Source of the DNA: RGIG6919 sp045531905
GTDB taxonomy: Bacteria > Bacillota > Clostridia > Lachnospirales > Lachnospiraceae
Length of the DNA: 64,000 nucleotides
Assembly: GCA_045531905.1 (NCBI GenBank)
Contig: JAZSEY010000017.1
Coordinates: forward strand, 19,656-83,655
Direction: 5' to 3'
Below the pieces are notes generated by a model, which saw only the letters and a list, made by a program, of their open reading frames with translations, ran no database searches and was not told the origin of the DNA. This document shows, piece by piece, positions 24,921 to 35,631 of this stretch. The translations under genes were made by a program, and so were the position numbers. Position 1 is the stretch's first letter. The number at the start of each line of letters is the position of its first letter.

Positions 24921-26318
24921 ATGAAGAAATTGAATAACAAAGGATTCAGTTTAATTGAGATTATCATTGCCATTGCCATTTTTGTGGTTTTGATTGTTCC
25001 AGTAATCAAGCAAATCGCGACCGGTATGAATATAAGCGCAACATCTAAACAGAAGCAGTTGGCTTCAGAGTATGCAGAATATATAATGGAGTACTTTAAG
25101 AGTACTCCATTAGATAAGATTGGTAAAGATGACTTGTTTAATGGTGAAAATAAGTTTTATGAAACCACATCCGGTTCTGCAGAAAAGACAGCTACTGTTG
25201 GGGGTACAACTATCACATATATTCAGCGTACATTTGCAACATCTAGTTCAGATCCAATCACTATTGGTGGTGTCGACAAAGAGTATTTTGTAACTGTGTC
25301 AGCTGATACTAGAGATTATGCGATGGAACAGATAGGTTATCGACGTATGACATCATCTGATCCAAATGATGGTAGTCTTACAGTTGCTACTGTAGATGGT
25401 ATCAAGTACGTTGAAGATAGTTCTTTAGTAGGTAAGCAGGATCCAAACAAACAGAATGTTGCAGGCTTAACTAATTTAGACAGTAGCGATGTGGCGATTA
25501 TCGCAGGCTCGGTTGCTAATATGGATGAAACAGCATCGGATGCGTTTTTTGCTGCAAAAGCAGAAGCGTTAAAGAAGATTAGTGAAGATAAATGGCTACA
25601 GTTGATGTATGGTTCAGGTCAGAACGATTTTCAATATGATACAGTAAAGAAAATGACTCGTATCTCAATTAAAAACGAGGGAACTGATGATAATCCGAAG
25701 TATGTAGTATCTTGCGATTTGGAGTATAAGGATGAACCTGATAGTTCCAATACAACAGGCATTACTGTGTCAAACTTAAGTTATAATGTATATACGAAGA
25801 GTTTTTCACAGTCACAGGTGCCAGAGATTTTCTTAATGTACAATCCATGTGTATATAATGGTGAATATGCTATAGCAGATTACATTGTTATGGATGTGGA
25901 TGCAAGCATTGATGAAGAAGTGAAATTATATATGATTCAGACAGCAGATGAATTACCTGATAAGGTAAAAGATGTTGTAGATAGCAATAACATTGAGTTT
26001 AAGAATCATAATCTGATTCAGTCTGGCATTACAGGAACAAGAGAAAATGTTAAACTGAAATTTAATACCTGTGGTGATATCAGTAAATTGAAAGTTTATA
26101 CTAATGTGGATTTAACACAGGTGAATGATGATACAGCTTTTGCTGCTGGTGACTTTGCAAAATTGACCGGCAACTCAGCACCGGGAGCTGGATTCGTTAA
26201 GTCATTAGCTGACGATACAGAGTATGAGGGTCGTTTGTATACTTTGAAAGTTTTCTTGTATGATGAGACGACTAATCAGTTAGTTGCAGAGTTCCATGGA
26301 ACAAGGGGGGCAGATTAA
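24921..26318 (+). CDS. Large prepilin-like minor pilin
   Basis: The 465-aa protein carries a class III prepilin start, MKKLNNKG then FSLIEIIIAIAIFVVLIVP, with Glu5 present. The long exported part is mixed beta-rich sequence with no family I recognise. At three times the length of the major pilin it is best seen as a minor pilin carrying an extra domain. A GTG at 24909 is in frame, but the ATG at 24921 gives the standard leader. Its stop overlaps the next start by one base. Confidence 0.82.
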   Translation: MKKLNNKGFSLIEIIIAIAIFVVLIVPVIKQIATGMNISATSKQKQLASEYAEYIMEYFKSTPLDKIGKDDLFNGENKFYETTSGSAEKTATVGGTTITYIQRTFATSSSDPITIGGVDKEYFVTVSADTRDYAMEQIGYRRMTSSDPNDGSLTVATVDGIKYVEDSSLVGKQDPNKQNVAGLTNLDSSDVAIIAGSVANMDETASDAFFAAKAEALKKISEDKWLQLMYGSGQNDFQYDTVKKMTRISIKNEGTDDNPKYVVSCDLEYKDEPDSSNTTGITVSNLSYNVYTKSFSQSQVPEIFLMYNPCVYNGEYAIADYIVMDVDASIDEEVKLYMIQTADELPDKVKDVVDSNNIEFKNHNLIQSGITGTRENVKLKFNTCGDISKLKVYTNVDLTQVNDDTAFAAGDFAKLTGNSAPGAGFVKSLADDTEYEGRLYTLKVFLYDETTNQLVAEFHGTRGAD

Positions 26319-28981
26319 TGTTAGAAAAGATAATAAAGAAACTAAATAATCGTGGCTCCAGTTTTGTCGTAATGATTGTGTCTATGTCATTTTTGGCTAT
26401 TTTAGCAGCTTCTATATTGACTGCTGTAGGATACACTTATCAGATGAAACTTTACAACTTGAATTCAAAAAACAACTTCTATTATGTAGAAGAGGCTATG
26501 GATGAGATACAAGCTGGAGTAGGTAGTATCGCTATGAAATACTTACAGAAGGCTTATGACGACACAATTAAGGTTATGGTTTATTATGATGCAAGTTTGA
26601 AGGCATACGTAACTAGAGATGATGAAGATGCCAATGTAATCATGAAACAGACCTTTTTAAAGTATTTATCTGAATGTGATGAATTGTCTAATGAAGAGAC
26701 TGTTGCAGGAAGTGGAGTAACTAAACTGGCAAGTACGTTGGATTCATTTATTCAGGAATCAGATATTACATTAGATATGTCAGCTGCTAATTTAAAGAGA
26801 GTTGATGCATCTGATTCAGTAATTATTAAAAATGTTACTGTTAAGAGAACAGCAACATATTCAATTGGTGGAAATAGTGAGAACTATGTGCAGTCTATCA
26901 CAACGGATCTTGTGTTAGGCGAACCAGGATATGATGTTTCTTTTGCAGGAGAGAAAGATGCATTTAGTACGATTTATGATTATGCATTAATTGCAGATGC
27001 AGGTATCGAAATTACTGGAAGTACAAGTAATGTAAATATTTCCGGTGATGTATATGGTGCAAACGATTTCTATAACAAGGTCTACAATAAATATGATGGT
27101 GGTACAACTTCTGTTACATCGTATCAGAAGAATACAGCACCATATAAAGATTGTAATGGTTTGCTTGATACTAGTATGTATTCCGGATTGTATGTTGCAG
27201 GTGCGACAGTTACAATGCAGTCTAATCGTGTAGTTGTTCCAGGTACCATTGGTGTATTTAATGATGGTAGTTTGGTTGTATCGGCTAAAGAAAATGGAAT
27301 GGTAGTTCCATCTGACGTTTGGGCAGATAGTATTGTATTAGGCGGATATACTACAACAGCAGGTGCATCTGATGTGAATTTATATGCAAATGCTTATATT
27401 TATGACGATTTGGAATTAAATGCGGATTTAGCTACATTTAAGATGCAGGGTAAGTATTATGGATACAACTATAGTCAGGCTAAGGATTCACGAGTATTTA
27501 TCGATGCAGTAGATGGTGATACCTATTCTGAAAATGATGGACATTTCAACAGTAGTTCTATCATTTTGAATGGTCAGGGAACTACTTTAGACTTTGAATA
27601 TCTTGATGCACTTTATATTGCAGGTCGTTCATATGTAGAAATGTCTAAAAAAGTATCTGCAGCAGATTCTACTATCACAACACCAGATGGTGAAGAGACA
27701 GTATCTGTAAAGTCATATGTGTATGATAATACAATTGATGATTATGTAACAGGTGAATCGTTATCTGTTAAGAGTAATCAGTTAGCGTATATGCCATTAA
27801 AGTCATGGGTTGAAGAAGATGATGGGGATTATTATGTCAATATTAGAAGTGATATTGCAGAACCATATACAGGCTTCTTTAAGGATTTATCTAAGGTTCC
27901 GTTGATTAAACAGACAATTGATGGTAATGATTTCTATTTCTTTGATTTTGATGAGGCATATTTGTCTGGTTTAAGTGTAGGTATGGATGACTTCATCGTT
28001 GCATATGCTAATTTCTTTGAGACTGATGATGAAAAAGATGGAAAATATGTTAATGAGAGTGCTAAAAACTTAAAAGATATCACAAATTACAAGAAGTTTA
28101 AGGTTGATAAGATTATTCTGCCTGACGATACAGCAAATGATAAGATATATTCAACAGGTGCTTTGACTGTAATGAATGGCACTAAATTCTCACTTGTTAC
28201 TGATAAGAGTGCAGAAGATGTGTTTGATAATATGTTAAAGAATCAGGCTGCTGGAACTACATTTACTTGGATGCAGGCAACAGAAGAGTTAGATTTGAAT
28301 TATAAGATGATGAAATACTTCTTAACTCCTGATGTTGATTCTGAGTTAAAGCAGGGCTTTAAGAATATTTTAAATGGTAATTTGGATTCTGTACGTTCAG
28401 TATCAGAAGATTGTAATGATATGTGTGATGATTTTGTAAAAATGATGGATAGCAATGATTTAGATACTTTATCATTAACACCAATGTATCGTTATTTCAA
28501 TGTTGCTTCTATCAGAGATATTTCAACAACAGGTTATGCAAAGTTGGATTCTGGTTACGAAGTATGGATTAGTGATAAGAATGTTACCGTATCAGCAAGT
28601 AGTGCTGATGGACGTATTCAAGGTATTGTAATTTGTAAGGGTGATGTTACATTTGACAGTTCTGTAAAATCTTTCGAAGGCATGATTGTATCAGGTAGTA
28701 AGATTTATATTGGTCAAAGCATTAACTTTATTGCTAACCCTGAGATTCCAAAGGCTATTTTAAGAGAGTGCTCTGGTATGAGTGGTTCAACAACTGCAAG
28801 CAGTATTATTGCTTGTTTCAAAGATTACAACGACGTTATTTCCGGTGGCGGTGGTGCCGGCGGCGGTGGCGGCGGTGGCGGTGGTGGCGCTACCGGTGTA
28901 ATCGATCTTGAAAAACCAATTACAGAAGTAAATTACAAAGATGTCCTTTACTTTGAAAATTGGAAGAAGAACGTAGAGTAG
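26318..28981 (+). CDS. Giant prepilin-like protein lacking Glu5 (PilX/GspK-like position), Gly-rich end
   Basis: The 887-aa protein begins KKLNNRG followed by SSFVVMIVSMSFLAILAA, a prepilin-type helix (about 14-37), but the fifth mature residue is not Glu. Among pseudopilins GspK is the member known to lack Glu5, and it sits at the tip; PilX N-termini look similar. The large exported part has repeated short beta segments of the kind seen in beta-solenoids (VSGDVYGAND, GIVICKGDVTFDSSVKSFEGMIV). A run of 14 glycines with one alanine (about 841-856) precedes the C-terminus. Function as a tip minor pilin is inferred. Confidence 0.72.
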   Translation: MLEKIIKKLNNRGSSFVVMIVSMSFLAILAASILTAVGYTYQMKLYNLNSKNNFYYVEEAMDEIQAGVGSIAMKYLQKAYDDTIKVMVYYDASLKAYVTRDDEDANVIMKQTFLKYLSECDELSNEETVAGSGVTKLASTLDSFIQESDITLDMSAANLKRVDASDSVIIKNVTVKRTATYSIGGNSENYVQSITTDLVLGEPGYDVSFAGEKDAFSTIYDYALIADAGIEITGSTSNVNISGDVYGANDFYNKVYNKYDGGTTSVTSYQKNTAPYKDCNGLLDTSMYSGLYVAGATVTMQSNRVVVPGTIGVFNDGSLVVSAKENGMVVPSDVWADSIVLGGYTTTAGASDVNLYANAYIYDDLELNADLATFKMQGKYYGYNYSQAKDSRVFIDAVDGDTYSENDGHFNSSSIILNGQGTTLDFEYLDALYIAGRSYVEMSKKVSAADSTITTPDGEETVSVKSYVYDNTIDDYVTGESLSVKSNQLAYMPLKSWVEEDDGDYYVNIRSDIAEPYTGFFKDLSKVPLIKQTIDGNDFYFFDFDEAYLSGLSVGMDDFIVAYANFFETDDEKDGKYVNESAKNLKDITNYKKFKVDKIILPDDTANDKIYSTGALTVMNGTKFSLVTDKSAEDVFDNMLKNQAAGTTFTWMQATEELDLNYKMMKYFLTPDVDSELKQGFKNILNGNLDSVRSVSEDCNDMCDDFVKMMDSNDLDTLSLTPMYRYFNVASIRDISTTGYAKLDSGYEVWISDKNVTVSASSADGRIQGIVICKGDVTFDSSVKSFEGMIVSGSKIYIGQSINFIANPEIPKAILRECSGMSGSTTASSIIACFKDYNDVISGGGGAGGGGGGGGGGATGVIDLEKPITEVNYKDVLYFENWKKNVE

Positions 28982-28992
28982 GTGGTGATTGT

Positions 28993-29541
28993 ATGAAGAA
29001 CAATAATAAAGGTTACTCTATGGTTGAGATGATTATCTGTGTTGCTATCATTTCAGTTCTTGGTGCACTTGGTTTTCTTACAATGAATATTGTGTATACA
29101 GCAAAAGCTAATTCTGCCGTGAATACATTCAAAACACAATATGCAACATTGAAGACTGTGACAGAGGCTCAAGATGCTAAAACTGCATTTAGATTATACT
29201 ATGATGATACTGAAGAGCAATATTATATAGAGTATGGTACTTGGAATGGCAGTGTATTTACGGCATCAACCACAAAAGCTGAAGTTGCATTATCTGATAG
29301 AGTGGCAATCTATTATAAAGCAGCATCAGGTTCAACAGAATCTATTATAGATACAACAGGTGTTGTCGTTCAGTACAATAAGTCTGATGGATCTGTGTTA
29401 AAAGGTGCGGGTACTTATCGTTTTGCAAAATCAAACAATAAGGCAATTACCGATTTGGTTCTAGGCAACACTTCAGATGCTGTAGGTTCTACAGTGGATA
29501 CTTTGAAACTGAATAAAAACAGTGGTAACTTAACTAGATAA
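28993..29541 (+). CDS. Minor pilin with prepilin leader
   Basis: A 182-aa prepilin: leader MKNNNKG, then YSMVEMIICVAIISVLGALGF with Glu5 present, then a helix and a beta-rich C-terminal domain. ATG 28993 is chosen because it gives the short leader and follows AGGTGGTG; an in-frame ATG at 28960 inside the previous gene is less likely. It could be a GspI- or GspH-like subunit, but the sequence does not decide. Confidence 0.82.
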   Translation: MKNNNKGYSMVEMIICVAIISVLGALGFLTMNIVYTAKANSAVNTFKTQYATLKTVTEAQDAKTAFRLYYDDTEEQYYIEYGTWNGSVFTASTTKAEVALSDRVAIYYKAASGSTESIIDTTGVVVQYNKSDGSVLKGAGTYRFAKSNNKAITDLVLGNTSDAVGSTVDTLKLNKNSGNLTR

Positions 29542-29552
29542 GGAGTTGATAA

Positions 29553-30356
29553 ATGGTGAGACAAAAATTAAATAATAATGGTTTTACATTTATAGAGCTG
29601 GTTATCACAGTGGCTATATTAGCGATTATCATGGTTTCTATTTCTACTTTCATGGCTTCCACAACTGCAGTTTATACTAGAACAACGAAGGATAATGAGG
29701 TGCAGATAGAAGCACAGGAAGTCTACAATACGATTAATACCAGTATTATGCAGGCGAATGTAGTAAAGTTGCTTGCAAAGAGTTCAGGTGGTGGTTCATT
29801 ATGGTATGCCTCCGATGAGCAGGCGGGAGTTACTGGTTATAAGGAAGGCACTGGAGTACTAGTAAATGATACAGGTAGTACAGTATCTTTTGGTGAAGAT
29901 TTTGTAACTACAGCTGGATCACAATCACATAGATCAGGTAACTATCGTGCATTCAAAATTTTAAAAGAGGTAGATTCTACTGATCCGACAAAAGTGGTTT
30001 ATAAGGATTTATTGGTAGATGCACTTTACATTGAGTATCAGACTAAAAAGTCTGATGGCACATATACTACAGCTTATGTAACTTATGTTGTGGATCCTAG
30101 TACCGGTAAGTTATATATGAACCGTCACTTAGAGGGCGAGACCAATGCAGGTATTATTGATAAGTCAATTAGTGCCGAAAATCTTTTGAGTGATAAGCTT
30201 TTGTATACAAGTGGTACAGATTATGGTTTTAAGGTTAACGTTGATGCAGATGCTAATAGTATTGGTGTGATTTTAGATTTTAAGAATGCAACTATGACAT
30301 ATAAAACTTTGGGTATGACAAAGATTCGTAATTCAAACGTTTTGACACGTAAGTAA
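29553..30356 (+). CDS. Minor pilin with prepilin leader (PilW/GspJ-like)
   Basis: A 267-aa prepilin. The leader MVRQKLNNNG is followed by FTFIELVITVAILAIIMVSIS with Glu5. The outside part is mostly beta and has KILKEVDSTDPTKVVYKDLL and YVVDPSTGKLYMNRHL. Length and pattern resemble PilW/GspJ-type minor pilins, though this is a weak assignment. A ribosome site AAGGAG precedes the ATG, 11 bases after the preceding gene. Confidence 0.78.
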   Translation: MVRQKLNNNGFTFIELVITVAILAIIMVSISTFMASTTAVYTRTTKDNEVQIEAQEVYNTINTSIMQANVVKLLAKSSGGGSLWYASDEQAGVTGYKEGTGVLVNDTGSTVSFGEDFVTTAGSQSHRSGNYRAFKILKEVDSTDPTKVVYKDLLVDALYIEYQTKKSDGTYTTAYVTYVVDPSTGKLYMNRHLEGETNAGIIDKSISAENLLSDKLLYTSGTDYGFKVNVDADANSIGVILDFKNATMTYKTLGMTKIRNSNVLTRK

Positions 30357-30375
30357 TGGGAAAGGAGAGAACTAA

Positions 30376-33300
30376 ATGTTAAACAAGAAGAAGGTTTTAA
30401 TATTATCTTTAACACTGATGCTATTTGCAATTGCTTCGACTGCATTGGTTTCATTCTCATTAGCTGGTGATTCATTACGTGATAGCGAGGCTTCTAAAGC
30501 GAGCAAATCTGCTACAACAGATTTGTCCCTTGCAGATTCCCTTGCAGATAGTTTGACAAATGTGGATCATATTATTGAAAAATCTAATGATACATCTTTG
30601 TCGGCTGATGAGAGAGTGTTTAAGATTGTTCAGATTGTATCTGACACAAACAAAGAGACTTCTTTAAAGAAGTATATTGACGATGGTAGTTTTCGTACTC
30701 ATGTCATCAACAACAATAAGAGTGCTTCATGTACTCAAGAGATGTTGGCAACATTAGACGGTGCAGGGCTTACACCAAGTATTAGTTTACAGGTGTTTAC
30801 AATTGCTGAGTTAAATGCTTTGGTATCAGCGGAAGTTCCAGATTATACAGCATTAACAACTGCAGATTTGTTTTATGTGAATAATGTTGCATCAGCACCT
30901 TTTGCAGATGGTAATGATATTCCAAATGAAGTATATGAACAGTTAAAAACATATGTAGATGGTGATTATAAGCCATTGATTGTAGATTATGTAAAGAGTA
31001 GTTCTGGTGGTACTGGTTCAAATACTACTGAGAATCAGTATACAATGGCGAAGTTGACTAAGAATGTATTATCAAAGAACTTTATTAAGTTTAATACATT
31101 CTCATGGCAGCAGGATGCGACTTTAGTTGAGTTTTTAACTCGTGCAAAATCAGTTTTCGTTTCTTATAAATTAAAGTATACAGAAGAAGAAAAAGCAGCT
31201 GATCCAAAACCTGCTCGTAAGGTGTTATTTGTTACAGGTGATACAGGTGCTAGTGCTATGAAGGCTGCTGTAGATGCAGATAATGCTAACTTTATTAAGT
31301 ATGCATATTATAGAAAGTCTGATGTTCCTACAGCAATTGAGACAGCTCAGATTTCATATACAGCATTAACAGAAACTTCTTTTGATGGTTATGATTTTGT
31401 GTTCATTGAGAATGATACTTATGCAAATATGACTGCTGATATTTACAACATTATATCAACAGCATCATATGCGAAGAAGCACGTAATCTATGCAAAACAG
31501 CTTGAAACAAGCGAGGATAGTAGTTCTAGTGATAAAGATGATGAAATGACTGGTAATATTTTTACTACAAATTATGATCAGTTATTAGCATTGGTGGCAC
31601 CTGCAGATGGTATTTCTATTTATTCTAATGTAATGCTTTCAACGAGCACTATGTTCGAGACAATGGCTGCAAATCCTACTGGAACTCAGGAACTTGCTAA
31701 TGAGATTGCTGATTTGTTAAAGAGTAGTACATATCGTGAGTATGGTAAGAATTCTGCTTCAGGAAAATTGTTTACAGTATTAGAGATTCAACCTGCTTAT
31801 CCGATTGATCAAGAGTTGGCTACAAAGAATAATAATTATTATTCGAGACCAGATGCTGTATATAAGCAATCTAAGGAAATGGTTCCTGAAGGTAGTGAGT
31901 ATTATGCATTTGAAATGACGATGGAAAAACTCTGTGCTTTAACTGGATTAGAATCAAGTCAAATTAATCTTGTTCAGGTTTCTACAGAAGAATTGCAGGG
32001 TATGAAAGATGCTATTCTTGGAACATACGATTTGATTTATATTGGTGGTAACATGTCTGCTTTAAGAACTGAGGCAGAGTATCAGGCTGGTAATTGGGCT
32101 ACTGTTGCATCCAATATTAACAGTTACAATTGGACTTTCTATCGTATGTTTTCACACTCAGGTACATTACAGTATTTAGGTGCTGATGGTACAATGGGTG
32201 TTACTGGAGGATTCTATGGCTCTAAATATGGTAACTATGTAAATGGTGGTGGTAATGACATCTCATATGCTAATTTCGAGAATTTGAAAGCATATGTGGA
32301 TGCAGGAATGCCATTAATTATTAGTGATGATGTTACAGATGCATATGTGGGGTTAAAGGCATATGGAGATAATCCTTATAAGAATTTATTAATTGATCCT
32401 GATTGTAATATGCTTAAATTTTTAGGATATGCGTTGGAGCAAAAGGATCTTGAAACAGATGGAACTACACTAAGTTATGATATCAGTGGTGCTTTTTCAA
32501 ATGTTTTGGCAGGATTTGATAAGGATGATATTATTCAAGTAGATAATATCGATAAAAAATATGGTGGCACCATTACACCATATGCGGTTGTATTTAATGA
32601 CGGTGTGTTAGTACCAGAAGCTATTTTGAATAATGGTGTATGGGAAGAATATGAGGGCTCAAAGAGTCCTGTGGCTGATGATAAGAAAGCATCGACAGCG
32701 GGACAGAGAATTATTCAATTATTGGATAAAGCATCAAAACGCCCAATTTTGAATATATCTAATATGCCGGCTGAGTACAAAATGAATACTCCTACTACAT
32801 ATCTTCAGAAGGATGTATTGAATTTTGAGTTTACCGTATTGTCAAATGGTAATACTGCTATTACAGGATATACAGTAAATCTGTATATTGATGATAATTC
32901 AAATGGTTTATATACTGATAAAGACGAATTGGTGTTAACTAAAAAACTTCCAGCTGGTACTGAGGTTAAAGACACTATAAGTTATGACATTGATCCAAAC
33001 GATGAGTTCTATGGTCCGGTTAGTTGGAAGTTAGAAATTGTAGCAAACCCTACAGGTATGAGTATTAGTTATGATGCGGTTTCTTATGTTGAAAGATTAA
33101 CACGTGAAAAAACAGAAATCAGAGTTTTGCAAATTAATACAACTCCAACATCTAGAGATGGTGGTAATAATAGTTTTGAAACATTGTATTTCTGTCCAAT
33201 TTGTCAGTTATCGGGTCATATAGCTAGATATAATCCAATTAGTGATAATGCTGGCTTTGATGTAAATATTCCATATGCGGATCGTATTGATGATCCTGCA

Positions 33301-35625
33301 GGATATACAGCATGGTCAAATAGTGCAACTCAGTTGTATGAAGGTTATGCACATAGTGCTGAAGAGGCATATAATATTGGTGGAAAATATCATTTTGGTT
33401 TACATGACCACGAATTTGGTATTTGGAAGTATGATCAGACGGTTAAGTATGATGATTGGACTTCTAACTTAGCAGATCAGATTACTGGTGAAGATGGTAA
33501 TTTTAATATTGATATTGATATTTTTTCACCTGCAGATATGGATGCGTATATTGAGAAGTACAATAACAATGAGATCGCTGATTTACAGAAAACATATGAA
33601 AAACTCGCAGAGGATTTACCTGATTTAGAGAAGCAGTATAAGGCTAAAGTTGCAGAGCTAACTGAGTTAGAAAAAGAATTAGCTGATTTAACGGATAGTG
33701 AATCTGCGACCGAAGAAGAGATTAAAGAAAAGCAGAATGATGTTGCAAAGGCTCAAAAAGAATTAGAAGATATTCAGGTTGAAATTACTGCAATTGAAAA
33801 TGCGGAAGCAGAGATGAATACTGCTATTTCTGATGCTTTAACAGCTGCAGAAGATTATATGAATGCGGACGCATATAAAGATTTAGTAGCAGCAGAAGAA
33901 GCAGCTGAGAAAAACTTGAGGGCTGCATTGGAGGTGCTAGCAGCACATCCAGAGTGGCAGAAAGAATTAAATGTTAAAGAGTATTCTGTATTCCAAAAAG
34001 CTTTAGATACGAAGTTCTATTTTGATATTTTTTCAGCTCAGTATGCGACAACATTTAGAGACAAAGATGATCGTACAGCTGGTAAATTTGCAGATGTATT
34101 AGGTAGTAATATTACTTTAAATGAACTTTATATTATTTGGGCTGATGCATCTAGTGAGCGTATTCTTTATGAAGAAAAATATTGGGATATGAAGCGTGCA
34201 GCTTATGGTAAAAATTGGCTGAAAGAACTTTATGGTATTGTTTTAATTGGTGCATCTGAGAATTTTTCTAATAAGGATTTATCATTAGCATCATGTGATT
34301 ACTTGGAACAGTATGAAAGTGAAGGCGGTAATATGCTTATGTTCCATGATACAATGACAAGATCACAAGGTGGCGGTGCAATTAATTTAACAGACACATT
34401 AAAAGAATGTTTCGGCTTGGATCGTTATCATATGGAATTATCTGCTGACGAAAATTCGTATGTGCTGAAGGAAGGCTATGATTCTAAAAAGTATTTTATG
34501 ACACATGTAGATTTTAATAATACAGCAGTTGATAATTTGCGTGTTGTCAAACCAAATGCATGGTCTAATTTCACAAGAACTATGGTGGCTGTCACACCGA
34601 ATTTCTCAGTAGTTCGTCATACTGCAGAAAATCAAGGACGTTCATCTATTCCACATAAATATGTGACTTTGGAGATGAATACTACGGCGTTTATGTACTC
34701 TCAAAGTAATAGTACATTTTTGGAACGTGTAAAAGATGGTATGTATGGAACGAACCGTGCAAAACGGATAAATGATAGTGTTGTAACAAGTTATCCATTT
34801 ACAGTTAGTGATACTTTGTGGATTTCTAATACGCATAATCAGTATTTAACATTAGATATTGAGGATGGAGAAGTAATTCCATTGTACACATTATCAGCAA
34901 CAAACAACCATCACAATGGTTCATCTATTTACGCAGCAAATCCTGGTGATTCGGCAGACAATTATTTCATTTACTCTAAGGGCAATGTTACATATTGTGG
35001 TGCTGGACATTCAAAGGTAACAGGTGCATTGACAAATAACAATGACGAGAGAATGTTGTTTATCAATATTATCTGTAATTCAGCTAGAAAGAGTGCATTA
35101 AATGTTACTATTAAGCCTGAAATCACATTGTATGATCCAGATACTGAAAAGATCGTACCTCATGATGACAATGAGTACATTTTAGTACATGAGGAAGAGG
35201 ATGAAGTAATTCCATACATTGAGGTCGCTAATTCTAAGGAAGAAGTGAAGTTTGGTTTCAAGATTGATATTGCAGATGAAACTTTAACTACTGTTGAAAA
35301 TGTAAAGATTTACTTCAAGTATACCAATGATGATGGTGATGAAGTTAAGACCATTATTCATGAGTATCCATATGATGATAAAGATGCTTTAGAGTATGGT
35401 GAAACCTATTTTGTAGAGACTGCAAATGATGATAAGTTAGAGGCAAGTATTCCATTGAAGGATGAATACTTTGATGCGGAAGATTATGCATATCTCTATA
35501 TTGAGGCAACGCAGGATGGTGAAACAACAACACAATTGATTCGAATTGAATTAGCTGAGAGTTTGTTTGACTTAACGCAAAATGATGTGACACCAGACGC
35601 AACAGATGTAATTAAAGAATTTTAA
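30376..35625 (+). CDS. 1,749-aa exported protein of the pilus operon, unknown family (DUF5057-like stretch)
   Basis: The N-terminus (MLNKKKVLILSLTLMLFAIAS...) is a signal peptide or anchor helix; it lacks a prepilin G-F site. Four diverged alpha/beta units are visible by their hydrophobic strand plus a later strand: LFYVNNV (165) with KPLIVDY (about 201); YDFVFIEN (339) with KKHVIYAKQ (366); YDLIYIGG (551) with GMPLIISDD (about 644); GIVLIGASENF (1287) with GNMLMFHD (about 1319). The third region resembles the DUF5057 family (VLEIQP at about 468). An Ig-like stretch (about 805-900), a CPIC...H patch (940-947), a coiled coil (about 1069-1195) and a C-terminal beta domain complete it. No LPxTG or C-terminal anchor. 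It ends the operon at a strong terminator. Tip or surface adhesin is the working idea. Confidence 0.7.
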   Translation: MLNKKKVLILSLTLMLFAIASTALVSFSLAGDSLRDSEASKASKSATTDLSLADSLADSLTNVDHIIEKSNDTSLSADERVFKIVQIVSDTNKETSLKKYIDDGSFRTHVINNNKSASCTQEMLATLDGAGLTPSISLQVFTIAELNALVSAEVPDYTALTTADLFYVNNVASAPFADGNDIPNEVYEQLKTYVDGDYKPLIVDYVKSSSGGTGSNTTENQYTMAKLTKNVLSKNFIKFNTFSWQQDATLVEFLTRAKSVFVSYKLKYTEEEKAADPKPARKVLFVTGDTGASAMKAAVDADNANFIKYAYYRKSDVPTAIETAQISYTALTETSFDGYDFVFIENDTYANMTADIYNIISTASYAKKHVIYAKQLETSEDSSSSDKDDEMTGNIFTTNYDQLLALVAPADGISIYSNVMLSTSTMFETMAANPTGTQELANEIADLLKSSTYREYGKNSASGKLFTVLEIQPAYPIDQELATKNNNYYSRPDAVYKQSKEMVPEGSEYYAFEMTMEKLCALTGLESSQINLVQVSTEELQGMKDAILGTYDLIYIGGNMSALRTEAEYQAGNWATVASNINSYNWTFYRMFSHSGTLQYLGADGTMGVTGGFYGSKYGNYVNGGGNDISYANFENLKAYVDAGMPLIISDDVTDAYVGLKAYGDNPYKNLLIDPDCNMLKFLGYALEQKDLETDGTTLSYDISGAFSNVLAGFDKDDIIQVDNIDKKYGGTITPYAVVFNDGVLVPEAILNNGVWEEYEGSKSPVADDKKASTAGQRIIQLLDKASKRPILNISNMPAEYKMNTPTTYLQKDVLNFEFTVLSNGNTAITGYTVNLYIDDNSNGLYTDKDELVLTKKLPAGTEVKDTISYDIDPNDEFYGPVSWKLEIVANPTGMSISYDAVSYVERLTREKTEIRVLQINTTPTSRDGGNNSFETLYFCPICQLSGHIARYNPISDNAGFDVNIPYADRIDDPAGYTAWSNSATQLYEGYAHSAEEAYNIGGKYHFGLHDHEFGIWKYDQTVKYDDWTSNLADQITGEDGNFNIDIDIFSPADMDAYIEKYNNNEIADLQKTYEKLAEDLPDLEKQYKAKVAELTELEKELADLTDSESATEEEIKEKQNDVAKAQKELEDIQVEITAIENAEAEMNTAISDALTAAEDYMNADAYKDLVAAEEAAEKNLRAALEVLAAHPEWQKELNVKEYSVFQKALDTKFYFDIFSAQYATTFRDKDDRTAGKFADVLGSNITLNELYIIWADASSERILYEEKYWDMKRAAYGKNWLKELYGIVLIGASENFSNKDLSLASCDYLEQYESEGGNMLMFHDTMTRSQGGGAINLTDTLKECFGLDRYHMELSADENSYVLKEGYDSKKYFMTHVDFNNTAVDNLRVVKPNAWSNFTRTMVAVTPNFSVVRHTAENQGRSSIPHKYVTLEMNTTAFMYSQSNSTFLERVKDGMYGTNRAKRINDSVVTSYPFTVSDTLWISNTHNQYLTLDIEDGEVIPLYTLSATNNHHNGSSIYAANPGDSADNYFIYSKGNVTYCGAGHSKVTGALTNNNDERMLFINIICNSARKSALNVTIKPEITLYDPDTEKIVPHDDNEYILVHEEEDEVIPYIEVANSKEEVKFGFKIDIADETLTTVENVKIYFKYTNDDGDEVKTIIHEYPYDDKDALEYGETYFVETANDDKLEASIPLKDEYFDAEDYAYLYIEATQDGETTTQLIRIELAESLFDLTQNDVTPDATDVIKEF

Positions 35626-35631
35626 TTCTTT

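Noticed and set aside
28842..28892. Gly-run as a sequencing artefact or CRISPR-like repeat
   Set aside because: Mixed GGC/GGT/GCC codons stay in frame and the protein continues for about 30 residues to a stop next to the following gene's start.
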